Positions 1-8,236 are shown, counted from the first letter of the stretch. The stretch: DNA of 58,556 nucleotides from Prochlorococcus sp. AG-402-M18 (GCA_003216595.1 QCIQ01000008.1:1-58556); one strand, 5' to 3'. Program-made: numbers and translations. The notes: generated from the letters alone by a model not told the origin.

Positions 1-489
1 CTGAATTTCATATCTCATTTTAATAGATCTTTCAGATAATTCCTTTTGTAGCTCAACTTTTTCTAAGTTGTTTTTGATTGCTTCATACCCTTCTTTTAAT
101 TCAGTGATTGCATTAGAAACTGCTAGTTTCTTATCATATTCATTCTTTTCTTTTGTCTTTTCCAATAAATATGAGAGTGAGTCTCTTTCTTTTTCAAAAG
201 TATGCTTAATCTTATTCACAGCCAATGTTTTTTCAGCTTGAGCGGCCATCAACTGAGACTGAAGACCTTGCAGCTTTTTTTCATTTAGAATTGCGGCCTC
301 TTGCATTTGTAATCGAATATTTTGAATAGCAAGCTCAAGAGATTTCTGTTTATCCTTTTCAAGAAGCTCAATTCTTTTGCTAATTTCGTCCTCAAACTCC
401 TGATCTCTTACCTGCTTAATGATATTTGAGTAATTATCCTCATCGATGTTGATAGTACTTCCACATTCAGGGCATTTGATTGCATTCAT
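1..489 (-). CDS. DUF2130-like coiled-coil protein, N-terminal part (cut by window edge)
   Basis: The open frame starts at ATG 489 and runs off the left edge, so 163 residues are visible and the C-terminus is missing. It opens with a zinc-ribbon half (MNAIKCPECGS, one CxxC), followed by about 130 residues of charged, Glu/Lys/Gln-rich sequence that should form a long coiled coil. This layout matches the DUF2130 family, whose conserved domain lies further C-terminal and cannot be seen here. The function of the family is unknown to me. The family call rests on the N-terminal layout only. Confidence 0.65.
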   Translation of the reverse strand, partial: MNAIKCPECGSTINIDEDNYSNIIKQVRDQEFEDEISKRIELLEKDKQKSLELAIQNIRLQMQEAAILNEKKLQGLQSQLMAAQAEKTLAVNKIKHTFEKERDSLSYLLEKTKEKNEYDKKLAVSNAITELKEGYEAIKNNLEKVELQKELSERSIKMRYEIQ

Positions 490-634
490 ATCTGAATCTA
501 AGAGACAAACCAAATATTCCTCTTTTTATCTGTTTTGACTTCGACAAGCAACAATTATGTTAATCCCAGTAACCACAAATGGTTAAATTAGCAAGTCAAG
601 ACAGGATATTTAGGGAGACTGAATTTCTCATGGA

Positions 635-823
635 TTATTTTTGTGATGGTGGATAAATTCCTGTCAAATCACCTTTATTAGCCTTAATAGCCGAATCTTT
701 CCATTTGTGCCATTTTTTGTATCTTGAATAATCCTCCTCATCCCATATCTGATTTTGAAAGAACAAGATTCCACAGAGTATAAAAAAGATGAGCGCTCCC
801 AGAAATATTTGCCAATCAAGCAT
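635..823 (-). CDS. Small single-helix membrane protein
   Basis: Hypothetical protein of 62 residues from the ATG at 823 (MLDWQIF...). An in-frame ATG at 892 would add 23 residues with no clear homology signal, so I prefer the shorter form. Residues 4-22 are a hydrophobic helix. The rest is a charged tail rich in Trp, Lys and Asp. I do not recognise the family. No operon partner is close on this strand. Confidence 0.5.
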   Translation of the reverse strand: MLDWQIFLGALIFFILCGILFFQNQIWDEEDYSRYKKWHKWKDSAIKANKGDLTGIYPPSQK

Positions 824-1103
824 TATAGATGCATTTGAATAACGAACATAGGCTAAGTTCTTATATATAAGGATCTTTAGCAGCAAATGCATTCTAAATA
901 GATTTTAATTACTAATAGTAATGTATTTTTACGTGAAATGAGGATTAACAATAATACATGATTAAAAGGTTAAATATGAATGCCTAATTAGATAATTATC
1001 AAATATTAGTAAGCCATTATGAGTTAGAGCAATAATTTTTACTACATAATATATAGTTATATACAAACTAAAATAAAATTGAAAAAGCAGCGAATACATC
1101 AAA

Positions 1104-1271
1104 ATGTCTTTACTAAACTTTGCTCTTTCACACTCAGAGCTAGGGATAAGTCACTTCACAACAGATTTAATTCTTGTTCTATCATTCGCAATAGTGACAG
1201 CACTTCCTATGTCCTTATTACGACCTCAGATACAAGAAGATAATGTAAAGAGCAACGTTTTCAAAAGCTGA
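1104..1271 (+). CDS. 55-residue membrane microprotein
   Basis: ATG to TGA, 55 codons, starting MSLLNFALSHSELG. A central hydrophobic segment of about 18 residues (LILVLSFAIVTALPMSLL) predicts one membrane helix, followed by a short polar tail. It stands alone between A/T-rich gaps. It is not recognised, but length and composition fit the many small thylakoid or plasma-membrane proteins of picocyanobacteria. Confidence 0.5.
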   Translation: MSLLNFALSHSELGISHFTTDLILVLSFAIVTALPMSLLRPQIQEDNVKSNVFKS

Positions 1272-1565
1272 AACTTAGAATCATTGCGTTAATCAATATT
1301 AATAAGTTTTCAAATAAACGTATAAGTTAACATAAATCACTAACTTATATAATGAGTTTAACACAATCTTTAAAAGATTTAGAATACTTCTAGCATTTAT
1401 TATCTTTTAATTGGAAGATCAGTAAAACAAAATAGAGTTTTAGATTAAAAATATCTCATAAAACAAAATATTTATTGATGATTTCTTAGCTTCCTGCAAT
1501 TTTTTATAAGTTTTTACACGTTTTTAGACAAATTGTATGTAGAGTCTATGTATAGCTGAGAAATC

Positions 1566-1967
1566 ATGCCTGAAAAAAGTTTATTTATATATGACGGTGA
1601 ATGCCCATTTTGCAATCACTTTGCACAATTAATTGAATTAAAAGGCAATCTTCCTAAAATGGAAATACTAGATGGACGAAAAAATTTAGCTTTATTATCT
1701 GAACTTTATAACCGTGGCTATGATTTGAACAATGGAGCCATTCTCATCTGTAATGAAAATATCATGCATGGGGCGGATGCAATTAATTGGATATGTTCTC
1801 ACATCAAAGAGCCAAGTGACTCGCTGTTAAAAGTAATCAGAATTATTTTTACCTCAAACAAGAGAACTACCTTTTTATTCCCATTCCTTTTATGGGGTAG
1901 AAGGCTATCACTGATATTAAAAGGAAAGGGATGGCAACCTGTTAGTGAAAATATTCATTTTTATTGA
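1566..1967 (+). CDS. DCC family (DUF393) thiol-disulfide oxidoreductase-like protein
   Basis: 133 residues, a normal length for the DCC/DUF393 family. The signature YDGECPFC lies at residues 9-16, giving the Asp and the CxxC pair (C13, C16) that name the family. The fold is thioredoxin-like and members are assumed to act as thiol-disulfide oxidoreductases, but substrates are generally unknown. A hydrophobic/basic stretch near residues 98-122 (FLFPFLLWGRRLSLIL) may associate with the membrane. It is a single gene with no neighbours in an operon. Confidence 0.8.
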   Translation: MPEKSLFIYDGECPFCNHFAQLIELKGNLPKMEILDGRKNLALLSELYNRGYDLNNGAILICNENIMHGADAINWICSHIKEPSDSLLKVIRIIFTSNKRTTFLFPFLLWGRRLSLILKGKGWQPVSENIHFY

Positions 1968-2311
1968 ATTTTTCCATAAAGCCTTCAAAAGTATAAAATT
2001 GAAAAAATATTTGTAAAATCATGGATTAGAAATAATTATCAAGTCTAAATTGTAATTTTAGTGTCTAAATAAATTTTTAATACCTATCTAGAAGTAAAGA
2101 TAGTATTGATAAATTTAAATCTTTCAACAACTTCTTTATTTACGAGATTTTGGAACCTGCGTTCGTTAGACATTGCTTGTAAAAAGAAGTGAAATTTGTA
2201 TAACGAAGTTCTATTAGATTCCATTTGTAACAGCAGTTGATAAGAGAATTGCTCTAATACGTAGTTTGAGTGTAGATATGTAAAATAAGGTTTTATATAT
2301 CTAAGCTAAAG
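1968..2311. other. Intergenic gap, no gene seen
   Basis: A/T-rich sequence with short homopolymer runs. I find no open frame with convincing coding character, no strong hairpin followed by a T-run, and no repeat shared with other parts of the window. Confidence 0.5.
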
Positions 2312-2416
2312 ATGCTTATAGAAATCCTTGGAAATAGCAGTTCATTACTAGTTATTCTTTTGATTGGTTTATCAATATATTTTGGAATCCAAGCTAAAAC
2401 AAAAAAAATAAAATGA
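2312..2416 (+). CDS. 34-residue membrane microprotein
   Basis: ATG to TGA, 34 residues. Residues 8-27 (SSSLLVILLIGLSIYFGIQA) form one strong membrane helix, and the C-terminus is lysine-rich (KTKKIK). This follows the positive-inside pattern. The size is like that of small photosystem or cytochrome subunits, but the sequence matches none that I can name. Confidence 0.45.
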   Translation: MLIEILGNSSSLLVILLIGLSIYFGIQAKTKKIK

Positions 2417-2494
2417 TTTGTAGCTATTTGAACAATTTCGGAAGAAGCTAATCAACAAGTAACGTTGCCTAAAAAAATATAATTCAAAGTTAAC

Positions 2495-2710
2495 TTATTC
2501 AAGTATATGCTTTTTAACCTCCTCAAGACTAGGCCCACTCTCACGCTCAATACATGAAATAGGTATCAAACTCCAATTAACAATCATTGTAAGCATTGCA
2601 GCAACAAAAATAGATAATGGTAAAAAGAGGTCAATAAATACGTGTCTAACTATATACACCATTAATTCCGAAGTATTAGTAACGATTTCTTCATATAGCG
2701 GTTCAAACAA
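2495..2710 (-). CDS. Small membrane protein
   Basis: 71 codons from a TTG at 2710; an ATG at 2659 would give 54 residues. A hydrophobic segment (LPLSIFVAAMLTMIVNWSLI) predicts one membrane helix, followed by a charged tail ending KKHILE. The start is uncertain. Not recognised. Confidence 0.4.
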   Translation of the reverse strand: MFEPLYEEIVTNTSELMVYIVRHVFIDLFLPLSIFVAAMLTMIVNWSLIPISCIERESGPSLEEVKKHILE

Positions 2711-3184
2711 GAATCTAAGATACGTACAAGGACATAAGGATAACGAAAATAGAAATCAAAATGAGAATATAAATAATTAAAGACAAGATACAAACCAGTA
2801 TATACTTGACCGGATAATAGAGCTATAGGACAAAAAAAAGAATCCTAGAAGAGGTTTAATCAAAAATCTAAGTGATCGTGAGAATTAAAGACCCAAGATT
2901 TTGTCAAGCCAACAAACCACAATAATAAAAAGGATCATACTTAAAATTCACATGAGAAAGAATCATGAAAATAGATAAAATGGATAATTCAAAAAGGTAT
3001 ATGTAATTGGAATTCGATGAAAAAAAAGAAAATTTCAGGAAAAATCAAAAAAAAAGAGGTTTAGAAAGGATGAATCCATTTAAGAAAAAACGGAAAACGC
3101 TGTGAAAAAGAGGAGAAAGATCTCACTAGGTAAATAAAATATAGATGAATAATCAGACAAATTTAACTAGGAAATTTTGGCCAA
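2711..3184. other. Purine-rich intergenic gap, no gene seen
   Basis: About 470 bases between two minus-strand genes. The plus strand is strikingly rich in A and G from about 2960 to 3130 (many GAAAA and AAAGA tracts). I found only frames of under 15 codons. It may be decayed coding sequence, but nothing recognisable remains. Confidence 0.45.
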
Positions 3185-3218
3185 TAAAAAAGCCGAGATG
3201 AAAATATGCATCTCGGCT
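3185..3218 (-). terminator. Rho-independent terminator of the cyAbrB gene
   Basis: A perfect 10-bp inverted repeat (AGCCGAGATG at 3191-3200 with CATCTCGGCT at 3209-3218) is followed on the minus strand by a T-run. It lies 34 bases beyond the stop of the AbrB gene. Confidence 0.85.
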
Positions 3219-3251
3219 AAATCTATGTATTTTGAATCAGTATTTTTGAGA

Positions 3252-3608
3252 TTAACCTTCTCCTTCTGGAACCAAACGGAAACCTTTGCGTCCCATCTTA
3301 ATCTCAAAATTATCACCAGGCTTGAGATCTAAAAGAGCTGTATAGGCCTTTCCTATCAATAGGTTTCCATTTCCTTGAACGGTAGCCACATAACTAAGCT
3401 TTCTTCCACCTTTACCAATACCACCAGCACTTTCAGCTGCTAGGTTTACACCTTTAGCCTCTAGAAGTGCTTCGTAAAAAGCAGTGTAGTTAAGACGCTC
3501 TCCGCCTCCTTTCTTTGTGGAAACATATCCACAAGCTTTAACAAGATCAGATTTTGAGACATCTCCCAAGTCTTTGACCTTGGCTAATAAATCCTTACCA
3601 GTGAGCAT
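3252..3608 (-). CDS. cyAbrB-type AbrB-like transcriptional regulator
   Basis: 118 residues. The N-terminal half (MLTGKDLLAKVKDLG, then KACGYVSTKKGG) and the C-terminal DNA-binding part (GNLLIGKAYTALLDLKPGDNFEIKMGRKGFRL at about residues 80-111) match the cyanobacterial AbrB family. These proteins place the AbrB domain at the C-terminus and bind DNA with little sequence specificity. In other cyanobacteria they influence carbon and nitrogen balance genes. It is a single-gene unit with its own terminator. Nothing here shows its targets. Confidence 0.9.
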   Translation of the reverse strand: MLTGKDLLAKVKDLGDVSKSDLVKACGYVSTKKGGGERLNYTAFYEALLEAKGVNLAAESAGGIGKGGRKLSYVATVQGNGNLLIGKAYTALLDLKPGDNFEIKMGRKGFRLVPEGEG

Positions 3609-3697
3609 GATAAATAAATGGTTGTACTTATAATACTAACTTATAATTAACAAACTTACAATATTTACATTAGTCCTAGACATTAAAGCTAAAAGTT

Positions 3698-3811
3698 ATG
3701 GGAACAAAAGCTTCTAGATTAAACTCAGAAATTCAACGTTATACGGAAAATTATTCAAGGATGAGGGAATTGATTTATAGGAAACATCCTTTTTGGGTTG
3801 TTATAAAATAA
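3698..3811 (+). CDS. Hypothetical 37-residue protein
   Basis: ATG to TAA, 37 residues, basic (MGTKASRLNSEIQRYTENYS then RKHPFWVVIK). No membrane helix and no recognised family. It starts 90 bases from the divergent cyAbrB gene. Coding character is moderate only. Confidence 0.3.
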   Translation: MGTKASRLNSEIQRYTENYSRMRELIYRKHPFWVVIK

Positions 3812-4248
3812 ATGATTCACAAGATCATTTATCTATTAGAAAACCCTCAATCGCTAGCAATAGCAAGATAATTTTATAAAATAAGGAAAAATCTATAATT
3901 GCTTATAGACAGCTTTCAACAAATTGGGAACTTCATCCATTCAAATCGATCGGGATATAAAGCTTAACTTTTGAATATTTGTTAAGGAATGAATGAGAAC
4001 AAAATTACTTATTACAACAAGATATGAATATCTCTAAAATTCCTTTGATTTGGATTGAATCTATATTCATCATTTAGCATTTGCTGGACTATTAGGAACT
4101 CTATGAAATTCCCAGTATCAAAAACAAATAACTATTTTGATCCTTTGCTTGAGATTTACTCTTCTTCTTAAATCAGACTAACAACTATAGAACGTAATTT
4201 GTTAAAAGTGGCGCGAAATCAAATCTTCTAGAAATAAATACCGATAGT
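3812..4248. other. Intergenic gap, only micro-frames
   Basis: The longest plausible frame is 22 codons at 4103-4171 (MKFPVSKTNNYFDPLLEIYS start). I do not call it because it lacks a clear ribosome site and any motif. No hairpin or repeat was noted. Confidence 0.4.
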
Positions 4249-4494
4249 TTATGGGTTATTAGCCTTAAATTTGGTTTCAAATACAGCACCATTACATATC
4301 ATCACTGATAAAACTTCTTTACTCTCATCATTCATTTTCTTAACAGCATTAACTTGGCTCAATGTCTCCGATGTTTTTCTTAAGCAACGATTCAAGCTTG
4401 TGGCTTGCTTAGAGATAGGAATTAATTGAACAAACAGTGTAGTAAAACCTACTGCAATAAATCCTAAACAAATTTTTGAGTAAAAATCATTCAT
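4249..4494 (-). CDS. Signal-anchored small protein with two conserved-looking cysteines
   Basis: 81 residues from the ATG at 4494; a GTG at 4512 would add six. An N-terminal hydrophobic segment (ICLGFIAVGFTTLFVQLIPI) is followed by a soluble part with NRCLRKTSE and VMICNGAVF. Its layout resembles the protein at 45615-45878: an N-terminal helix, IPxS/IPFS just after it, a Cys about 15 residues later and a late Cys. They may be distant paralogues facing the periplasm or lumen. Function unknown. Confidence 0.55.
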   Translation of the reverse strand: MNDFYSKICLGFIAVGFTTLFVQLIPISKQATSLNRCLRKTSETLSQVNAVKKMNDESKEVLSVMICNGAVFETKFKANNP

Positions 4495-4670
4495 TTTTGA
4501 ACTCAAAAACACATCTCAATAAGAGCTATTCAAACAGATGAGTAATAGATCTACTGTCAATTTACTAATATAAGTATTATGCCACCTTAAAGGTTAAAAA
4601 TTAAAATAGATAGATTACTCTTTGAAAGTTGAAGATATAGCTGAAAACATATTAGTAAGGGCATCTAATA

Positions 4671-4841
4671 TCAGTCGTACCATTTTCCTATTGCAAATTC
4701 AAGAAAACGATCAACATCATCATTAGGACAGCCTGTCTTGCTTTTTAATTCCTTGCATGCATCAGAAATTTTTTCAAAGCAATCCTTCACATCCTCATTT
4801 GCCTCTATTGCCTGAAACATTTGCTTATCAGTAAAAGTCAT
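4671..4841 (-). CDS. Hypothetical 56-residue acidic protein (paralogue of 12229-12399)
   Basis: ATG at 4841 to TGA, 56 residues. It shares with the gene at 12229-12399 a TGCPNDD/TNCPNEI core and a C-terminal hydrophobic-then-WYD/EWD ending. Both are soluble, helical and the same length, so I treat them as one small family. Function unknown. Five GAA/GAAG triplet repeats lie just upstream of the start on the plus strand. Confidence 0.55.
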   Translation of the reverse strand: MTFTDKQMFQAIEANEDVKDCFEKISDACKELKSKTGCPNDDVDRFLEFAIGKWYD

Positions 4842-4984
4842 ATGAAGAAGAAGAAGAAGAGCAAGTCAATAAAGAATATTTTCATTGATCTTTTTTTGCA
4901 ATCTTAAAAAGGATAATTGAATCAAAACTAGTTAAAGACAAAAGCACATGTTCAAATCAATCATCAGAAAAGTTACTCAAGCAT

Positions 4985-5617
4985 TTATCTAGTTAAAGCC
5001 AAAGCCCAATTAGGAGAGGAAGGGCTAACACCTAAAATATTCTTGGTTAAAGCGGAATTGCACTTTGCGACGATTCCATTGGTAGGAAGGCTTGAAAACA
5101 ATTCATTCTTGATCCATTGAGAATGCCATCTTTTAACCTGCTTAGGATCATCAGTTCTTAGAGTGATAGGGACCTCGAATCCCCAGTTTTGAAGTTTGGT
5201 CAAATTTGACAATTCATCACTATTTGAGCAAAAAATATGGAATGCTTTAAATAAAAGAGAGCTATTGTTGTCAATTTTTGAGAATGAGTTCGATAGCAAT
5301 TCCTCTATTGAAATCTTGGCATTAGAACAACGTGAATATAAAACGCCCTCCAACTCAACTTCAACTTTTAGAGAGTCATCAATACTCAAAGGGATAGCAT
5401 TGATGTTTCTAATGTTTTCAATGATTTCACTATATTGACGAGAATAAGCCTCTACTAATTGGCCATATTTATATCTAAGTCCTATTGCGCAACCATCAAT
5501 TTTGGGCTGCACAAGCATGGTTGATCCTTCTGGTAACTTTTCACACCAGCTTGAAAAACAATCCTTATCAAGTCCAAGTAATCTCATATATCTATCAATA
5601 GGAAAATATCGAGCCAA
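4985..5617 (-). CDS. Stand-alone NAD-dependent DNA ligase-like nucleotidyltransferase domain
   Basis: 210 residues from a TTG at 5617; the first ATG in frame is at 5587. The protein spans little more than the adenylation domain of LigA. Motif I KIDG is at 39-42 (K39 would be the adenylated lysine). It is followed by GLRYKYGQLVEAYSR (LigA: xxxYxxGxLxxAxTR) and VELEGVLY near 87-94, where LigA has EVRGEVY. Motif IV-like TNGIVAK ends at K185. The last residues, PSSPNWALALTR, match the LigA segment PRWAIAYK. The OB fold, zinc finger, HhH and BRCT domains are absent, so a normal ligase role is unlikely. A paralogue lies at 9635. It may be a regulatory or repair nucleotidyltransferase, or simply a domestic relic. 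Confidence 0.7.
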   Translation of the reverse strand: MARYFPIDRYMRLLGLDKDCFSSWCEKLPEGSTMLVQPKIDGCAIGLRYKYGQLVEAYSRQYSEIIENIRNINAIPLSIDDSLKVEVELEGVLYSRCSNAKISIEELLSNSFSKIDNNSSLLFKAFHIFCSNSDELSNLTKLQNWGFEVPITLRTDDPKQVKRWHSQWIKNELFSSLPTNGIVAKCNSALTKNILGVSPSSPNWALALTR

Positions 5618-5956
5618 GTGGCTTTAATAACTTCTTTTCTTAAGAAATCAAGGAAACTAATAATGTGTGGTGGTATATCAACATCAGAAAAAAAATAAAG
5701 TATAAAAAATGAACAAATATTAATTTCGTTCCAATGTAAATTTTTCTAAGAAGAGATTAGTCACAGCCCAAAAATTAATAACTGGATTAAAGGAATACAA
5801 CGGTTGGGATAGGAGAAAAGATAGAAATTGCTATATATTTTTAAATTTTTTGAAGCCATAAGGAGAATGATTTGCAGATATCATGTAAATAAAAACAGTA
5901 TTTATTCTCATGTCTACGATATTTTTATATCATAACTTAAAAAAAACATCTTTTTA
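5618..5956. other. Intergenic gap, no gene seen
   Basis: About 340 A/T-rich bases between divergent genes. No frame above 12 codons with a plausible start. It presumably holds the promoters of both neighbours, but I cannot assign boxes with confidence. Confidence 0.4.
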
Positions 5957-6211
5957 ATGACCATACCTGAGAAATATCCGGAGTATATGCCATGGGATTT
6001 AACAACTGTCGAACAAAGTAAATATAAATCAATTAAATGGATGCTAACCAAGGCAGACATTGTATATATATTTTCAAGGAGTCGTATAGACGAAAATTAT
6101 GTATACATACAGAAGAATGATGGCAAAAAAAAGGCCTATAAAGAATATGAGGCTAGATTTACGTACCAAAGATTGTTTGACGAGGGATATTCATTGGCAG
6201 CCTTTTCCTGA
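5957..6211 (+). CDS. Hypothetical protein, tandem paralogue 1
   Basis: 84 residues. It shares with the next gene EKYPE..PWDL at the N-terminus, a central hydrophobic/aromatic block (ADIVYIFSR / SEIVIFARK), and ARFTYQRLFDEGYSL / ARLTYQQLLDKGFKL at the C-terminus. The two form a clear tandem duplication separated by 67 bases. No signal peptide or membrane helix. The fold looks like a small alpha/beta domain. Function unknown. Confidence 0.7.
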   Translation: MTIPEKYPEYMPWDLTTVEQSKYKSIKWMLTKADIVYIFSRSRIDENYVYIQKNDGKKKAYKEYEARFTYQRLFDEGYSLAAFS

Positions 6212-6278
6212 TTGAGAAACTAATTCTTGACGTTGAACATCATAAGTGTAGGCTTAAATATATAAACACTTTTAATAC

Positions 6279-6530
6279 ATGCCAAGGGTAAAAAGAGAGA
6301 AGTATCCCGAAAAGGCCCCATGGGATTTAGGACCATTATCTGAGCATAAATCTCAAGAGAATTGGAGGCTAGTAAGAGGATCTGAAATAGTCATCTTTGC
6401 TAGAAAAGGGGAAGACAACCACTATTTCATCATGCAAAGAGACGATAAGGAGCCGATTGAAATTCTCGCTTTTCAGGCAAGACTCACATATCAACAACTT
6501 TTAGATAAAGGTTTCAAACTTGAAGTCTAA
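6279..6530 (+). CDS. Hypothetical protein, tandem paralogue 2
   Basis: 83 residues starting MPRVKREKYPEKAPWDLG. It is aligned along its whole length with the upstream gene (see 5957-6211), differing mostly in the centre, where it is more acidic. The same strand and short spacing suggest cotranscription. Function unknown. Confidence 0.7.
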   Translation: MPRVKREKYPEKAPWDLGPLSEHKSQENWRLVRGSEIVIFARKGEDNHYFIMQRDDKEPIEILAFQARLTYQQLLDKGFKLEV

Positions 6531-6573
6531 TGAATTTAATTGATGGAAAAAATTATCTATTTATAAAAACCTT

Positions 6574-6762
6574 ATGACTGAATTAGAAGAACTTGAAGAC
6601 ATAGTTGGATGTCTAGAAGGCATAGAGCCATTTGGCATAGAACCAGACTTTAGCTCATTAGGTCTAGAGCCAGCAGAGGTGTTAGGATTTCAAACAGAAA
6701 AAGACTTAGAAAATGCTATTAAACTTCTGACAATGGACGTCAACATTCACCCTCTATCCTAA
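6574..6762 (+). CDS. Hypothetical acidic 62-residue protein
   Basis: 62 residues, very acidic (many Glu in the first 15), with two internal repeats of the type GIEPFGIEPDFSSLGLEP. It follows the tandem pair by 43 bases on the same strand and may be the third gene of that unit. No membrane helix and no recognised family. Confidence 0.55.
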   Translation: MTELEELEDIVGCLEGIEPFGIEPDFSSLGLEPAEVLGFQTEKDLENAIKLLTMDVNIHPLS

Positions 6763-6821
6763 TTGACAATAAATAGTTTTCAAAGAGTAAACGTAGATAA
6801 TAAAAGAAAATGACAATTTAT

Positions 6822-6968
6822 TTAGAGCTGTATCTTTTCAATAAGCTCCGATTCAGATTCAACTACTGGGCCAGTCCAGAAAGACCACAAAAATAGAATT
6901 GTAACAGGGCAAAATAAAATACAAATTAAAGGGGAAAGATATTTATAAAAATTAGTTTTATGCTCCAT
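6822..6968 (-). CDS. 48-residue membrane microprotein
   Basis: ATG at 6968 to TAA. Residues 9-31 (hydrophobic, with two Cys and FLWSFW) predict one membrane helix, followed by an acidic C-terminus (ESESELIEKIQL). It runs convergent to 6574-6762. Not recognised. Confidence 0.5.
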   Translation of the reverse strand: MEHKTNFYKYLSPLICILFCPVTILFLWSFWTGPVVESESELIEKIQL

Positions 6969-7240
6969 TATTAAAAGGTGAAGTATCAATGAAAAAAGAA
7001 CAATTTATTTAAAAAAGATTACAAAAACTTTAAGTTAAAGCTGGGCTGATAATAAATAATACATTGACTTTTTTATCCTCAATTAAAAGATTTATTGTCG
7101 GGAGTTATTGGGATATCATTAATCAAAACATTTTTCGAACAGACTAAAAAACTTCATTTAATCATCAAACTTGAGCTGATTTATTCTAGCATATTTAACA
7201 TTGAAGAAACTTTTTCTACATTGCCTGATACTGTCAATCT

Positions 7241-7351
7241 TTATGCCCAGTCAGTATCTTCTAGAAGGCATGAATAATCTGAGCTATCAAAGAAAGTATC
7301 TTCATTTAGAAGATCGTCGACTTCTGCACGAAGCCAGTAACTTAATGCCAT
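7241..7351 (-). CDS. 36-residue acidic protein downstream of the hli cluster
   Basis: ATG at 7351 to TAA, 36 residues, acidic and aromatic (MALSYWLRAEVDDLL then DSSDYSCLLEDTDWA). It begins 19 bases after the last hli gene on the same strand, so it is probably cotranscribed with the cluster. No membrane helix. A TTG-initiated frame on the opposite strand is rejected in its favour. Confidence 0.5.
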   Translation of the reverse strand: MALSYWLRAEVDDLLNEDTFFDSSDYSCLLEDTDWA

Positions 7352-7369
7352 GGTAATAAAAAAGTAGGG

Positions 7370-7489
7370 TTAAACAAAACCGGGAATAATCCAACCGGTA
7401 AATCCATAATTAACTACAGCTGCAAAGAGGCCCATCATCGCAAGACGACCGTTCATTATTTCAGCTGTTTTCCAATAGTTGTTTTCCAT
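7370..7489 (-). CDS. hli: High-light-inducible protein (Hli), 39 residues
   Basis: One-helix chlorophyll-binding protein of the CAB/ELIP/HLIP superfamily. The helix motif is EIMNGRLAMMG, where Glu and Arg form the intra-membrane ion pair and Asn binds pigment. The C-terminus is TGWIIPGFV. Hli proteins sit in the thylakoid, associate with photosystem II assembly complexes and quench excess energy. The start ATG overlaps the stop of the upstream hli gene (TAATG), so translation is likely coupled. A close homologue starts at 58345. Confidence 0.9.
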   Translation of the reverse strand: MENNYWKTAEIMNGRLAMMGLFAAVVNYGFTGWIIPGFV

Positions 7490-7638
7490 TAAACAAACCC
7501 AGGAATAATTTGACCGGTTGTTGCATAAGCACCGACAAGAGCGATGCATCCAAACAATGCTGCATAGCCATTAAGTCTTTCTGCAGTTACCTTTTCAGGA
7601 TCAATGTTTCTTTTGTTGTTATAGTTTTGAGTAGTCAT
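7489..7638 (-). CDS. hli: High-light-inducible protein (Hli), 49 residues
   Basis: Starts at the ATG at 7638; the longer frame upstream reads through the preceding hli gene in another frame. The helix AERLNGYAALFGCIALVGAY has Glu, Arg and Asn in the pigment-binding positions, but the usual RxAM is replaced by GYAA. It ends TTGQIIPGFV. The near-identical copy is at 58345-58494. ATGA overlap with the upstream gene's stop codon indicates coupled translation. Confidence 0.9.
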   Translation of the reverse strand: MTTQNYNNKRNIDPEKVTAERLNGYAALFGCIALVGAYATTGQIIPGFV

Positions 7639-7784
7639 CAAACAACACCTGGAATGATTTGACCTGTTGTTAGATATGCACCGATTAGTGCCCAGCATCC
7701 AACAAAAGCAGCGTAGCCGTTAAGTCTTTCAGCAATTACTTTGCCTTCTTCTACTCTTGGCGATTCAGTAGTTTGGGTTTTCAT
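7638..7784 (-). CDS. hli: High-light-inducible protein (Hli), 48 residues
   Basis: 48 residues from ATG 7784. A polar N-terminus (MKTQTTESPRVEEGK) leads into AERLNGYAAFVGCWALIGAY and ends TTGQIIPGVV. Same variant of the Hli helix as its downstream neighbour, so the two probably arose by tandem duplication. Its stop overlaps the next start (ATGA) and its start overlaps the upstream stop. Confidence 0.9.
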   Translation of the reverse strand: MKTQTTESPRVEEGKVIAERLNGYAAFVGCWALIGAYLTTGQIIPGVV

Positions 7785-7903
7785 TAAACGACACCTGGGA
7801 TAAGTTGACCGGTTGTTAGGTAGATACCTGTTAATAGAACGAATGTCAGCATGGCTGGTCTGCCGATGCTTCTTTCTAGGATTGTTTTGTTAGATGGTTG
7901 CAT
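7784..7903 (-). CDS. hli: High-light-inducible protein (Hli), 39 residues
   Basis: 39 residues. The motif ERSIGRPAMLTFVLLTGIY keeps Glu, Arg and the RPAM core, with Ile in place of the usual Asn. It ends TTGQLIPGVV. Fourth gene in transcription-coupled order. The C-terminal 20 residues of a homologous gene are seen at the right edge of the window. Confidence 0.88.
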   Translation of the reverse strand: MQPSNKTILERSIGRPAMLTFVLLTGIYLTTGQLIPGVV

Positions 7904-7923
7904 TGTTATTAGTAGTTAATGGT

Positions 7924-8031
7924 TTAGAAAATTCCAGGAATGATTTGACCTGTTGTTGCGTAAGCACCAAATGCTGCAACGAAGCCAAGCATTGCTGCCC
8001 AACCGTTAAACTTTTCTGCTTCTGGAGTCAT
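7924..8031 (-). CDS. hli: High-light-inducible protein (Hli), 35 residues; first gene of cluster
   Basis: 35 residues. MTPEAEKFNGWAAMLGF is followed by AAFGAYATTGQIIPGIF. It is nearly identical to the protein at 17625-17732, differing at a few helix positions. As the first gene in the cluster its upstream region should carry the promoter; a perfect 14-bp palindrome lies 206 bases upstream. Spacing to the next gene is 20 bases. Confidence 0.9.
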   Translation of the reverse strand: MTPEAEKFNGWAAMLGFVAAFGAYATTGQIIPGIF

Positions 8032-8236
8032 GATGGAGTCCGATATGTTTATGTAAATAAATGTAAACCAATTGTTAATTTACGTAAAGCCCTAAAAGTA
8101 CGGCTTGCCTCATGAATGTGAGATTTAGCTATAACGGACACAAAAAACTTTTAAAAACCGTAAATTTCACAAGACAAGTTTAGAATCATCCTAAAACAAT
8201 ATTCTCTTACAAGATTAATTGAACAACAGAAAAGTG

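Noticed and set aside
4841-4860. GAAGAAGAAG triplet tract as a repeat expansion
   Set aside because: Too short (five units) to be more than a local low-complexity tract.
7095-7277. 60-codon plus-strand frame starting with TTG
   Set aside because: It runs opposite the 36-residue gene at 7241-7351 that lies in line with the hli operon; no ribosome site or composition support.
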